Positions 34,968-45,200 are shown, counted from the first letter of the stretch. The stretch is DNA of 64,000 nucleotides from an uncultured Blautia sp. (GCF_947654165.1 NZ_CANTKB010000009.1:62001-126000); one strand, 5' to 3'. The notes: generated from the letters alone by a model not told the origin. Numbers and translations: made by a program.

Positions 34968-36578
34968 TTATGCCATGTATTTTTTCAAAGTATTTCTTAC
35001 AGCACCTGCTCCTGCAATTTCTTCCAGGAACATGTCTTCGATTTTTTCACCGATTCCAGCTTCGTATAAGTCAATGCCAAAGATGTTTGCATTGGAAAGG
35101 ATAGATTTTAACTGTCCGTTGTAAGAAGAAGGATTTCCGACTTCGATTCCTTCCAGAGCTTTGCTCAGTTCTTCCAGCATTGGATCTGCGGAACGTTCAA
35201 ACGTATTTCCTTCATCATCTACACCTAAGAGATATCTGCACCATCCTGCAATTGCCAGAGGGATTGCTGTTAATTTTTTCGCATCTCCATACTGTGCTAC
35301 ATAGGATTTAATGGTTTCACCGTAGCGGATACCTACTTTCTGTGAAGTATCGGTAGCGATACGCTGTGGTGTATCAGGCATAAATGGATTCGGGATACGA
35401 ACGTTGATAACTTCGTCCACGAAATCAGCAGGGGAGAGGATACCAGGATCTGTTACTACCGGCATACCTTCTACAGGACCGATCTGGTGAACCAGTTTAT
35501 TTAACTGTTCGTCTTTCATTTCATCTGCGATTAAAGTATAGCCAAGTACACAGCCGTATACAGCAAGAGCTGTGTGCAGAGGATTCAGACAAGTAGTAAC
35601 TTTCATACGCTCTACTTTGTTTACGGTATCTCTGTCTGTGAGATATACACCGGCCTTTTCCAGAGCAGGTCTTCCGTTTGGGAATTTATCTTCAATAACC
35701 AGGTACTGAGGACCTTCTGCATTTACAAAAGGAGCAATGTAAGTTCTCTTGGAAGTAATCACAGGTGCGATTTCTTCTACACCGGATTTTTCCAGGTCTT
35801 CACATACAGAATCTGCTGGTCTTGGGGTGATCTTATCGATCATGGACCATGGGAAAGAAACCTGTTTTTCATCAGAAAGATATTCCACAAATCCTTCTTC
35901 TACAAAACCTTTTGCCAGCCATTCTTTTGCCATTGTAAGAATGGAGTTCTGCAGCTTTTCACCATTGTGAGAGCAGTTATCCATGGAAACAACAGCAAGA
36001 GGAGTTTTTCCTGCTTTGTAACGCTCATTTAATAAAGCACATACAACAGCCATAGCAGAACCGGCTTTATCAGGACCGTTGTCAATGTCAGCCTGGATGA
36101 ATGGGAAGAAAGTTCCGTCAGCACCTTTTAAGGCATATCCTTTTTCTGTGATTGTAAAGGAAATCATCTGCAGTTCAGGATTAACGAAGATTTCTTTTAA
36201 ACGGTTCCATTCTTCCGGAACGTTGGACTGAGCCTTGATCGCTTCGGTCAGAGAACCAAGAACTTTTTTGTCTGTAGAACCATCTGCTTTTAAGGTAACA
36301 GCCAGTACCAGATTGTCGTATGGTTTGTAAATTTTGTCTACTACATCAAAGTCAAAAGTTTCCACACAGGTAATACCTTTGTCAGCTTCTCCTTTTTCCA
36401 ATAAGGTATTGGCAAGTCCGCCAATGAAGATACGGAAGATGTTTCCGGCTCCGAAGTGTACCCATACAGGAGATTTTTTTGTGTTTTCAGCAACTTTTTC
36501 AATGTCATAAGATGGAAGAGCAATTCCGGCAGCTTCCCAATCCTGTCTGTTTTTCAGTCCTTCTAATGTTAATTTCAT
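34968..36578 (-). CDS. uxuB: Fructuronate reductase (mannitol dehydrogenase family)
   Basis: The 536-residue polyol dehydrogenase-family enzyme has a nucleotide-binding start (VWVHFGAGNIFRIFIGGL, about residues 38-55) and a C-terminal catalytic domain with the CLNPLHTALAVYGC segment near residue 332. The position directly after uxuA identifies it as the NADH-linked reduction between D-fructuronate and D-mannonate in glucuronate breakdown. The ATG at 36578 follows GAGGAAGGG; the longer start at 36608 has none. Confidence 0.9.
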   Translation of the reverse strand: MKLTLEGLKNRQDWEAAGIALPSYDIEKVAENTKKSPVWVHFGAGNIFRIFIGGLANTLLEKGEADKGITCVETFDFDVVDKIYKPYDNLVLAVTLKADGSTDKKVLGSLTEAIKAQSNVPEEWNRLKEIFVNPELQMISFTITEKGYALKGADGTFFPFIQADIDNGPDKAGSAMAVVCALLNERYKAGKTPLAVVSMDNCSHNGEKLQNSILTMAKEWLAKGFVEEGFVEYLSDEKQVSFPWSMIDKITPRPADSVCEDLEKSGVEEIAPVITSKRTYIAPFVNAEGPQYLVIEDKFPNGRPALEKAGVYLTDRDTVNKVERMKVTTCLNPLHTALAVYGCVLGYTLIADEMKDEQLNKLVHQIGPVEGMPVVTDPGILSPADFVDEVINVRIPNPFMPDTPQRIATDTSQKVGIRYGETIKSYVAQYGDAKKLTAIPLAIAGWCRYLLGVDDEGNTFERSADPMLEELSKALEGIEVGNPSSYNGQLKSILSNANIFGIDLYEAGIGEKIEDMFLEEIAGAGAVRNTLKKYMA

Positions 36579-36612
36579 GATTTTTCCCTTCCTCGCTTTT
36601 GCGATCACGATT

Positions 36613-37683
36613 TTATTTGGATTCTTTTTCAGCAGCTTCCCACAGACCTCTTAAGTATGCAGCACCGAGAGCACGGTCATACAGACCATAACCAGGCATT
36701 GCTTTTTCTCCCCACATCATACGTCCGTGGTCAGGGCGGATCGGTCCGTCAAATCCTGTGTCATGAAGTGCTTTCATGATTGCATACATGTCGAAAGTAC
36801 CATCAGAGCTTAAATGTGCACTTTCTTCGAAGTCACGCATACCGTCATTGAAACGAAGGTTTCTTACATGTGCGAAATGAATTCTTCCTTTCAGCATGTG
36901 GATAGTATCAACTAAATCGTTGTTTAAGTTTGTTCCGTAAGAGCCCATGCAGAAAGTAACACCATTGTGTTTGTTTGGAACCATATCCATCATACGTTTC
37001 AGTTTTGCCTGAGAGGAAATGATACGAGGCAGACCGAACACGCTCCAGGATGGATCGTCTGGGTGGATTGCCATGTTGATGTCGTATTTGTCACAAACCG
37101 GCATGATTGCTTCAAGGAAGTATTTCAGGTTTTCAAATAATTTTTCTTCATCGATATCTTTGTAAAGCTCAAATAATTCTTTTACTTTTTCCATACGTTC
37201 CGGTTCCCAGCCTGGCATAACAGTACCGTTCATGTTGTCTTTGATGGAGTCAAACATGTTGTCCGGATCCATAGCATCTACAGTATCCTGGTTGTATGCA
37301 AGTACTGTAGTTCCGTCTTCTCTTATGCGTGCGAGTTCTGTTCTTGTCCAGTCAAAGACAGGCATGAAATTGTAGCATACCATGTGAATATCTGCTTTAC
37401 CAAGATTTTCAAGTGTTTCGATGTAAGCTGCAATGTCTTTGTCTCTTTCAGGTGCTCCTGTTTTGATGGCGTCGCTTACATTTACGCTTTCAATACCAGC
37501 CAGGTGAAGACCAGCGTCTTCTACTTCTTTTTTCATTGCAAGGATTTCATCCAGAGTCCATACTTCTCCCGGTAATTTGTCATAGAGAGTTGTGATGATA
37601 CCTGTTACATAGCAGCTCTGTTTGATCTGTTCCAGTGTAACTGTGTCATGATTTTTTCCGTACCAGCGCATTGTCATTTCCAT
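36613..37683 (-). CDS. uxuA: Mannonate dehydratase
   Basis: The 356-residue enzyme converts D-mannonate to 2-keto-3-deoxygluconate. It is a TIM-barrel protein of the UxuA family, starting MEMTMRWYGKNHDTVTLEQIKQ, with IHPDDPSW (about residue 213), GSYGTNL (about 250), HFAHVRNL (about 273) and the C-terminal RPDHGRMMWGE motif near 316. The ATG at 37683 follows GAGGAAA. uxuA leads uxuB and is divergent from an AraC regulator. No isomerase (uxaC) or KDG kinase/aldolase is in view. Confidence 0.95.
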   Translation of the reverse strand: MEMTMRWYGKNHDTVTLEQIKQSCYVTGIITTLYDKLPGEVWTLDEILAMKKEVEDAGLHLAGIESVNVSDAIKTGAPERDKDIAAYIETLENLGKADIHMVCYNFMPVFDWTRTELARIREDGTTVLAYNQDTVDAMDPDNMFDSIKDNMNGTVMPGWEPERMEKVKELFELYKDIDEEKLFENLKYFLEAIMPVCDKYDINMAIHPDDPSWSVFGLPRIISSQAKLKRMMDMVPNKHNGVTFCMGSYGTNLNNDLVDTIHMLKGRIHFAHVRNLRFNDGMRDFEESAHLSSDGTFDMYAIMKALHDTGFDGPIRPDHGRMMWGEKAMPGYGLYDRALGAAYLRGLWEAAEKESK

Positions 37684-37723
37684 AATTGATTTCCTCACTT
37701 TCGTTGTTCATTTGATACTTAGT

Positions 37724-37752
37724 ATTATAATTTCCTGGTCAAATAATTCCAA
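37724..37752 (-). promoter_or_regulatory. Predicted promoter of uxuA-uxuB
   Basis: On the minus strand TTGGAA (37747-37752), a 17-base spacer and TATAAT (37724-37729), about 40 bases upstream of the uxuA start in the divergent region shared with the AraC gene. Confidence 0.5.
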
Positions 37753-37837
37753 TTGATAAGGTTGTTGTATATATTGTAAAACTTGCTGTTTTGTATTAAT
37801 ATAGATACAAAGTTAAGGGAGGAATGAGATAAAGCAG

Positions 37838-38722
37838 ATGAACAAAAATTATAAAACAGATTTTAGTACCAGGCAGTATATGTTGTCTAAGGACTTTGAA
37901 ATTTATTACTATAGTGATAAACATTTGAAAAACATGGACAGCCACTTTCATAATTATTATGAGGTCTATTTTTTTCTGGAAGGAAACGTATCAATCTGGA
38001 TTCGTGATAAAGCATTTCCATTGAAAACAGGTGATGTGGTGGTTCTGCCTCCCGGAGTCCCTCACAGGGCTGTGATTCACGATGAAGATTTACCTTACAG
38101 TCGTTTTGTGTTCTGGGTCAGTACAGAATATCTTCAGAGAATGCGGCAGATATCAGAAGACTTTTATTATGTCATTCAATGTGCTGCTGAGAGAAAACAA
38201 TATATTTATCACAATGAGGCAGTGCCTTTTAGTGCAATCCAGTCTAAGATTTTTCACCTGATAGAAGAAATAAATTCAGAGCGTTTTGGGAAAGAGTCCA
38301 AAGTGTTTATCAGTATCTGTGATCTTGTCCTACATCTGAACCGTATGGCATATGAACAGAACAATCCGAGAAAGAGGAAAGAGGAACAGGATCTGTATCA
38401 AAAACTGCTGATGTATATTGACAATCATTTAGAGCAGGATATTTCTCTTGAGCATCTTGCAAAGAAATTTTATGTCAGTAAATATTATATTGCCCATTTA
38501 TTTAAGAGAAATACAGGAATTTCCATACATCAGTATATTATGAAAAAACGTCTGGCTGCCTGTCAGAATGCAATCTTAAGCAATATCAGCATCAGCAAAG
38601 CATATCTTATGTTTGGATTTAAAGATTACTCAAATTTTTACCGGGCATTTAAGAAGGAATTTGGGATTTCGCCCAAAGAATATAAAGATATGAAAATGCA
38701 GATTGAGGCGAAGGAGAAATAA
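37838..38722 (+). CDS. AraC-family regulator, likely controlling uxuAB
   Basis: The 294-residue regulator has a cupin sensor (MDSHFHNYYEVYFFLEGNVSIWI, with the LPPGVPHRAV strand) and a C-terminal double HTH (LEHLAKKFYVSKYYIAHLFKRNTG, then KAYLMFGFKDYSNFYRAFKKEFGISPKEYK). It is divergent from uxuA over a 154-base gap, so control of hexuronate use is inferred. GGGAGGAATGAG lies upstream of the ATG. Confidence 0.88.
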   Translation: MNKNYKTDFSTRQYMLSKDFEIYYYSDKHLKNMDSHFHNYYEVYFFLEGNVSIWIRDKAFPLKTGDVVVLPPGVPHRAVIHDEDLPYSRFVFWVSTEYLQRMRQISEDFYYVIQCAAERKQYIYHNEAVPFSAIQSKIFHLIEEINSERFGKESKVFISICDLVLHLNRMAYEQNNPRKRKEEQDLYQKLLMYIDNHLEQDISLEHLAKKFYVSKYYIAHLFKRNTGISIHQYIMKKRLAACQNAILSNISISKAYLMFGFKDYSNFYRAFKKEFGISPKEYKDMKMQIEAKEK

Positions 38723-38783
38723 AAGTTAGAAGAAATTTTATGGTGGCTTAAATTTGGGCAGAAGAGAGTGTGTGCAGAGGAGA

Positions 38784-38918
38784 TTGCCCAAGATAGTGGG
38801 CAAGAAGAGTCTGGAATGAAGTGTTATTGTCCAAAGAAGTCTTAAAAACGGAAGTACTGGTAGAAAATTGGGTAAAGTGCAAGAGTATCTGGGAAATCTT
38901 GCCCAGAGATGTGGGCAA
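38784..38918. repeat. Pair of identical-stem hairpin repeats
   Basis: TTGCCCA-(6)-TGGGCAA occurs at 38784-38803 and again at 38899-38918 with loops AGATAG and GAGATG. Half copies lie at 38942 (TTGCCCAAAGAAG) and 38755 (TTGGGCAGAAGAG). The stretch 38723-38990 has no credible gene and appears built from degenerate copies of one unit. Confidence 0.55.
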
Positions 38919-38990
38919 GGGAAGAGAAATAGAGACGACTATTGCCCAAAGAAGATATGTGAGTACATCCAAAGAGAGTATTTTTACTGA

Positions 38991-39791
38991 TTACAAAAAA
39001 TAATGTTCAATGAGATGCTGTACATACTGGCTGTTAAGTGGTTGGTCTTTCGTCTCATAGGTAGTGATGAGATTAATGGTAGGAATAATTCCATGAGAAT
39101 TATAGACTTGCAATTTGTTGAAAGCATTTTGCGAATAAGGAGGAGAATCCATCATGCCGAAATGTTCCCAATAGAAAAAATCTTTGGTCTGCGGATGGCG
39201 GATAGTGAAATCAGGAAAGAATGTTTTGGAACCCAGAGGAAGTGCACATTCGTAGCGAAAGGGAATGTGATTGGAGAATAATGCAGTATCAATGATAACT
39301 TCAGATTTAGAACGTAGAATGTGACCGGAGATAGAGAGATGAGAAAGCTGTTCAGGGTGCATAGAATTGGTTTCATAAGTAGCAGAGAGCCAGTCATTCA
39401 GTTCCTTAGAGAAAAGAGGAGAAACATTTTCAATTGCATTTTTAAGAAGTTTTTGATATTCAGGATGTTGGTTTAAAAATTCAAAGGCAGAGGAAGATGA
39501 AGTCTGAAATTTAGAGAGATACAGAGTGAGAGCTTCGATTTCCGCTTTTAAGTGTTCCAGCTGAAATGCATAATATTTTTTCAATGCTAAAAGTTCTGCA
39601 AAGTTTTGTTTGGATTTTGGAAGATAGGAAAAAGAAGTTGCTGTGCTGTGATACCATTTGAAATAATTCCCGTTTTTAGTACAGACAAGTTTCCCAGGCG
39701 GAAGAAGTGTGATTTTTTCCTGAAGATTTAGAATTTCCTGTTCAAGATATTCCTTTCGTTTCAACAGTTGTTTTTGATAAATAGAAAACAC
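38991..39791 (-). CDS. Uncharacterised protein with PD-(D/E)XK-like C-terminus
   Basis: The 266-residue protein is not assigned to a named family. The N-terminal half is coiled-coil-rich (residues 5-30 and 70-100) with an intervening KLVCTKNGNYFKWYHS beta strand. The C-terminal half shows an order of elements like a PD-(D/E)XK fold: SKSEVIIDTAL (Glu, about 162), YECALPLGSKTFFPDFTI (Pro-Asp, about 190-195) and FFYWEHFGMM (Glu-x-x, about 206), then a PTINLITTYET strand. This pattern suggests a nuclease-like domain with ExH in place of ExK. Its context (between a repeat region and an ABC-F gene) gives no partner. Confidence 0.6.
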   Translation of the reverse strand: MFSIYQKQLLKRKEYLEQEILNLQEKITLLPPGKLVCTKNGNYFKWYHSTATSFSYLPKSKQNFAELLALKKYYAFQLEHLKAEIEALTLYLSKFQTSSSSAFEFLNQHPEYQKLLKNAIENVSPLFSKELNDWLSATYETNSMHPEQLSHLSISGHILRSKSEVIIDTALFSNHIPFRYECALPLGSKTFFPDFTIRHPQTKDFFYWEHFGMMDSPPYSQNAFNKLQVYNSHGIIPTINLITTYETKDQPLNSQYVQHLIEHYFL

Positions 39792-39867
39792 CTCCGATTC
39801 ATTGTTGTGAAGAAAAACATGTAATATGAATCTACTATATCACAGAAACCCAAATAGGGAAAGATAC

Positions 39868-39905
39868 AAAAAAGAGCCATTGAATTTTCATTCAACAGCT
39901 CTTTG
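39868..39905 (-). terminator. Terminator of ABC-F gene
   Basis: On the minus strand AAAGAGC-TG-TTGAAT pairs with ATTCAA-TG-GCTCTTT around a short A-rich loop, ending in a run of Ts. Confidence 0.8.
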
Positions 39906-39920
39906 CCAAATCTAAAAAAT

Positions 39921-41552
39921 TTAGTTGTCTTCCTCTGTCATAGTATATACCTGACGTTTTCTCGCCATTTCATCACTTGCCAGATATTCGTCATAAGTAG
40001 TGATCTTATCGATCAGTACACCGTTCGGAAGAATTTCCATGATACGGTTTGCTGTAGTCTGGACAATCTGGTGGTCATGGGAAGCAAATAAAATAACGCC
40101 TGGGAATTTGATCATACCGTTGTTTAAGGCAGTGATAGATTCCATATCCAGATGGTTGGTAGGCTCATCAAAGAGCAGTACATTGGCACCGGAAATCATC
40201 ATTTTAGATAAGAGGCATCTTACTTTTTCACCACCGGAGAGCACCCGGACTTTTTTCACGCCGTCTTCTCCAGGGAAGAGCATACGTCCCAGGAATCCAC
40301 GGACATAGGTAGCATCTTTGATTTCAGAATATCCTGTGAGCCAGTCAGCGATAGTCAGGTCGTTGTCAAATTCTTTGGTGTTGTCTTTCGGGAAGTAGCT
40401 CTGAGAAGTGGTAACACCCCATTTGTAGTTTCCTTCATCCGGTTCCATCTCGCCCATTAAAATCTGGAACAGAACTGTTTTTGCACGTTCATTTCCACCT
40501 ACAAAAGCAACCTTATCATCATGTCCAAGGGTAAAAGTCAGGTTGTCCAGAACTTTTACACCGTCAATTGTTTTAGAAAGTCCTTCTACCATGAGCACTT
40601 CATTTCCGATTTCACGGTTTGGACGGAAATCGATATAAGGATATTTACGGCTGGACGGACGCATTTCATCTAACTGAATTTTTTCAAGAGCACGTTTTCT
40701 GGAAGTAGCCTGTTTAGATTTCGAAGCATTTGCAGAGAAACGAGAGATAAATTCCTGAAGCTCTTTGATTTTTTCTTCTTTTTTACGGTTTGCTTCTTTC
40801 ATCTGTTTAATCAGAAGCTGGCTGGACTCATACCAGAAATCATAGTTTCCGGCATAAAGCTGGATTTTTCCGTAGTCAATATCTGCGGTATGAGTACATA
40901 CTTTATTTAAGAAATAACGGTCATGAGATACGACAATGACTGTGTTTTCAAAATTGATCAGGAATTCTTCCAGCCATTCAATGGCATCCAGATCCAGGTG
41001 GTTGGTAGGCTCGTCAAGAAGCAGGATATCAGGATTTCCGAAAAGTGCCTGTGCAAGGAGGACCTTTACCTTCTGGCTTCCGTTTAAATCAGACATCTGT
41101 GTGTAGTGAAACTCTGTATCGATTCCAAGACCGTTTAACAGCATCGCTGCATCAGATTCTGCTTCCCAGCCATTCATTTCTGCAAATTCGCCTTCCAGTT
41201 CACTGGCACGGATTCCGTCTTCGTCTGTGAAGTCTTCTTTCGCATAGATGGCTTCTTTTTCCTTCATGATGTCATAGAGACGTTGGTTTCCCATAATAAC
41301 GGTGTCCAACACAGGAAAAGCATCGTATTTAAAGTGATCCTGCTGCAGGAAAGACAGACGCTGGCCTGGTGTAATTGTAATGTTTCCGTTGGTGGTTTCC
41401 AATTGGCCGGAAAGGATTTTCAAAAATGTAGATTTTCCGGCTCCGTTTGCACCGATGAGACCGTAACAGTTTCCTTCAGTAAATTTAATATTAACATCCT
41501 CAAACAGTGCTTTCTTACCTAATCGTAATGTAACATTATTTGCTGCAATCAT
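39921..41552 (-). CDS. ABC-F family ATPase
   Basis: The 543-residue soluble ABC-F protein with two nucleotide-binding domains and no membrane segments acts on the ribosome in translation. NBD1 has Walker A GANGAGKST (about residues 35-43), a degenerate signature DLNGSQKVKVLL and Walker B LLLDEPTNHLDL. A charged linker (about 245-300) follows. NBD2 has an altered Walker A (GGNERAKTVL, Ala for the Gly before Lys) but a standard LSGGEKVR signature and LLFDEPTNHLD. Both altered sites resemble variants known in one Firmicute ABC-F subgroup. The ATG at 41552 follows GTGAGGG; the longer start has none. Confidence 0.9.
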   Translation of the reverse strand: MIAANNVTLRLGKKALFEDVNIKFTEGNCYGLIGANGAGKSTFLKILSGQLETTNGNITITPGQRLSFLQQDHFKYDAFPVLDTVIMGNQRLYDIMKEKEAIYAKEDFTDEDGIRASELEGEFAEMNGWEAESDAAMLLNGLGIDTEFHYTQMSDLNGSQKVKVLLAQALFGNPDILLLDEPTNHLDLDAIEWLEEFLINFENTVIVVSHDRYFLNKVCTHTADIDYGKIQLYAGNYDFWYESSQLLIKQMKEANRKKEEKIKELQEFISRFSANASKSKQATSRKRALEKIQLDEMRPSSRKYPYIDFRPNREIGNEVLMVEGLSKTIDGVKVLDNLTFTLGHDDKVAFVGGNERAKTVLFQILMGEMEPDEGNYKWGVTTSQSYFPKDNTKEFDNDLTIADWLTGYSEIKDATYVRGFLGRMLFPGEDGVKKVRVLSGGEKVRCLLSKMMISGANVLLFDEPTNHLDMESITALNNGMIKFPGVILFASHDHQIVQTTANRIMEILPNGVLIDKITTYDEYLASDEMARKRQVYTMTEEDN

Positions 41553-41662
41553 GTTTTGTTTTCCCTCACTTATTATAAAGAACAATTTTTATGCATAATC
41601 TCTTTCATTGTACCTTAAAATAAGGATTTTGCAAGTGTTTCTTACGAAAATCTTTTTGAAAT

Positions 41663-41694
41663 TACTTGATAAATTAAGTACAGATAGGTATAAT
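41663..41694 (+). promoter_or_regulatory. Promoter of Rrf2 gene with possible operator
   Basis: TTGATA (41666-41671), 17 bases, TATAAT (41689-41694). The inverted repeat TACTT (41663-41667) and AAGTA (41676-41680) overlaps the -35, a position suited to autoregulation by the Rrf2 protein. Confidence 0.65.
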
Positions 41695-41741
41695 GTTTAA
41701 GAGACTATAAGAAACAGAAGATAACAGAGGGGAAGAAATCC

Positions 41742-42143
41742 ATGTTAATTACAAGAGAATGCGACTACGGTGTAAGAATTGTCCGGGCTCTGGCAAAGGG
41801 CGAGAAAATGTGTGTGAACCAGATTTGTGAAAAAGAAGACCTGACACCGGCATTTGTTTACAAAATATTAAAAAAACTGGAAAAAAAAGAAATCGTAAAA
41901 AGCTTCCGGGGAAGTAACGGAGGATATGCCCTGAAAAAGTCAATTGAGGAATTAACACTTCTGGATATTTATCTGGCAGTGGATCCGGATTTCTATATGA
42001 TTGAATGTATGAAACCAGAAAAAAGCTGTATTCACAATGCTGGGGATTGCGGCTGTAAAGTACATCAGGAATTGATAAGGGTGCAGTCCGTATTAGTGAA
42101 AGAGCTGTCTTCTAAATCTATTTCGGAAATTATGAGGCAATAA
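41742..42143 (+). CDS. Rrf2-family transcriptional regulator
   Basis: The 133-residue winged-helix Rrf2 protein has HTH NQICEKEDLTPAFVYKILKKLEKKEIV and wing RGSNGGYAL. Four Cys lie in the C-terminal half (C89, C95, C102, C104; ECMKPEKSCIHNAGDCGCK), so a bound Fe-S cluster sensing iron, oxygen or redox state is plausible. It sits directly upstream of nifJ, itself an Fe-S enzyme, and may regulate it. Confidence 0.88.
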   Translation: MLITRECDYGVRIVRALAKGEKMCVNQICEKEDLTPAFVYKILKKLEKKEIVKSFRGSNGGYALKKSIEELTLLDIYLAVDPDFYMIECMKPEKSCIHNAGDCGCKVHQELIRVQSVLVKELSSKSISEIMRQ

Positions 42144-42199
42144 GAGGAAACAGAGCATGTTTTTTTGGGAAAACATTTCATTTTCTTATGTTTTACAAA

Positions 42200-42228
42200 T
42201 AGACAGGCTTGTGAAATCGTGCTATAAT
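42200..42228 (+). promoter_or_regulatory. Predicted promoter of nifJ
   Basis: TAGACA (42200-42205), 17 bases, TATAAT (42223-42228). A small stem-loop ACTTCG-TGAG-CGAAGT follows at 42238-42253 near the transcript start and could act as a 5' stabilising hairpin. Confidence 0.65.
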
Positions 42229-42298
42229 TTCATATAGACTTCGTGAGCGAAGTAGAATATTGTTCAAAAACAACAATTTTCAAGGAGGAAAAAATCAA

Positions 42299-45200
42299 AT
42301 GGCTAGAAAGATGAAAACCATGGATGGTAACCATGCAGCAGCTCATGCTTCATATGCATATTCAGATGTTGCGGCTATCTATCCTATTACCCCTTCATCC
42401 GTAATGGCAGAAGCTACTGATGAATGGGCAACACAGGGAAGAAAGAACATTTTCGGACAGGAAGTACAGGTTACAGAAATGCAGTCTGAAGCTGGTGCTG
42501 CAGGTGCAGTTCACGGCTCCTTAGCAGCAGGTGCCCTGACTACTACATATACAGCATCTCAGGGTCTTCTGTTGATGATTCCAAACCTTTACAAAATCGC
42601 TGGTGAGCAGTTACCAGGTGTTATCAACGTATCTGCTCGTGCTCTTGCAAGCCATGCACTGTCTATCTTCGGCGATCACTCTGACGTATATGCTTGCCGT
42701 CAGACAGGATGTGCTATGTTATGTGAATCTTCCGTACAGGAAGTTATGGACTTAACACCAGTTGCACACTGTGCAGCAATCAAAGGAAAAGTTCCATTTA
42801 TCAACTTCTTCGATGGTTTCCGTACTTCTCATGAAATCCAGAAGATTGAAACATGGGATTACGAAGATTTAAAAGATATGGTAGATCTGGACGCTGTTGA
42901 CGCATTCCGTAAACATGCATTAAATCCAAATCATCCATGCCAGAGAGGTTCTGCTCAGAACCCTGACATCTTCTTCCAGGCAAGAGAAGCATGTAACCCA
43001 TACTACGATGCTCTTCCGGCATTAGTACAGGAATACATGGACAAAGTAAACGAAAAAATCGGAACAAACTACAAACTGTTCAACTACTACGGTGCTGAAG
43101 ATGCTGAACATGTAATCATTGCTATGGGTTCTGCTTGTGAAACTATCGAAGAAACCATCGATTACTTAATGGCAGCAGGCAAAAAAGTTGGTCTTGTTAC
43201 AGTTCGTCTTTACAGACCATTCTCTGCAGAAGCATTAGTAAACGCTATTCCTGAATCTGCAAAACAGATTACAGTATTAGACAGAACAAAAGAACCAGGT
43301 GCTCTTGGTGAACCATTATACTTAGACGTTGTTGCTGCACTGAAAGGTACAAAATTCAACGATACACCAGTATTCACAGGCCGTTACGGTTTAGGTTCCA
43401 AAGATACAACACCTGCTCAGATCGTTGCTGTATATGAAAATACAACAAAACAGAAATTCACAATCGGTATTGTGGATGATGTTACAAACTTATCTCTGGA
43501 AGTTGGTGCTCCACTGGTTACTACACCAGAAGGAACAATCAACTGCAAATTCTGGGGATTAGGTGCTGACGGTACTGTTGGTGCTAACAAGAACTCCATC
43601 AAGATCATTGGTGATAACACAGATATGTATGCTCAGGCATATTTTGATTACGACTCCAAGAAATCCGGCGGTGTTACAATGTCTCACCTTCGTTTCGGTA
43701 AGAGCCCGATCAAATCCACATACCTGATCAAACAGGCTAACTTTGTTGCATGCCACAACCCATCCTATGTAAACAAATACAACATGGTTCAGGAACTTGT
43801 TGATGGCGGTACATTCTTATTAAACTGCCCATGGGATATGGAAGGTCTTGAAAAACACTTACCAGGACAGGTAAAAGCATTCATCGCTAACCACAACATC
43901 AAATTCTATGTAATTGATGGTATTAAGATTGGTAAAGAAATCGGACTTGGCGGACGTATCAATACGGTTCTTCAGTCTGCATTCTTCAAACTTGCTAACA
44001 TCATTCCGGAAGAACAGGCTATCGAATTAATGAAAGCTGCTGCAAAAGCTACTTACGGAAGAAAAGGTGACGCTATCGTTCAGATGAACTATGATGCTAT
44101 CGATGCAGGTGCAAAACAGGTTGTTGAAGTTCAGGTTCCAGAAAGCTGGAAAGACTGTGCTGATGAAGGATTATTCATGGCTCATGCTGAAAACGGAAGC
44201 AAAGAAGTTGTTGATTTCGTAAACAACATCCAGTCTAAAGTAAATGCTCAGGAAGGTAATACATTACCTGTATCTGCATTCAAAGATTATGTAGATGGTA
44301 CTACACCATCCGGTTCTGCTGCATACGAAAAACGTGGTATCGCTGTTGATATCCCTGTATGGCAGCCAGAAAACTGTATCCAGTGTAACCGTTGTGCATA
44401 TGTATGTCCTCATGCAGTTATCCGTCCAGTTGCTTTAACAGAAGAAGAAGTAGCTGCTGCTCCGGAAGGAATGAGAACATTACCTATGACAGGTATGGCT
44501 GATTACAAATTCGCTATGACTGTATCTGCTTATGACTGTACAGGATGTGGTTCTTGTGCAAATGTCTGCCCAGGTAAGAAGGGTGCAAAAGCTCTTGTTA
44601 TGGCAAACATGGAAGCAAATGCAGGAGAGCAGAAATTCTTCGATTATGGTGTAACATTACCAGTGAAAGAAGATGTTATCGCTAAATTCAAAGAAAATAC
44701 AGTAAAAGGTTCTCAGTTCAAACAGCCATTACTTGAGTTCTCAGGAGCATGTGCTGGTTGTGGTGAAACACCTTACGCAAAATTGATTACACAGTTATTT
44801 GGTGACAGAATGTACATCGCTAACGCAACAGGATGTTCTTCTATCTGGGGTAACTCCTCACCATCTACACCATATACTGTAAACGCAAAAGGACAGGGTC
44901 CCGCATGGGCAAACTCCTTATTCGAAGACAACGCTGAATTCGGATATGGTATGTTATTAGCTCAGAAAGCAATCCGTGGCGGATTAAAGACAAAAGTTGA
45001 ATCTGTAATGGCTGGCGAAAGTGCTTCTGAAGAAGTAAAAGCAGCTTGCCAGGAATGGTTAGACACATACAACAGCGGTGTTACAAACGGTGCAGCTACA
45101 GATAAATTAGTTGCAGCATTAGAAGGATGCGACTGTGATGTATGCAAAGATATCGTAAACAACAAAGATTTCTTAGCTAAAAAATCTCAGTGGATCTTCG

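Noticed and set aside
42801..43067. Several antisense open frames inside nifJ and other core genes
   Set aside because: They follow from strong codon bias on the sense strand, lack ribosome sites and show no family features.
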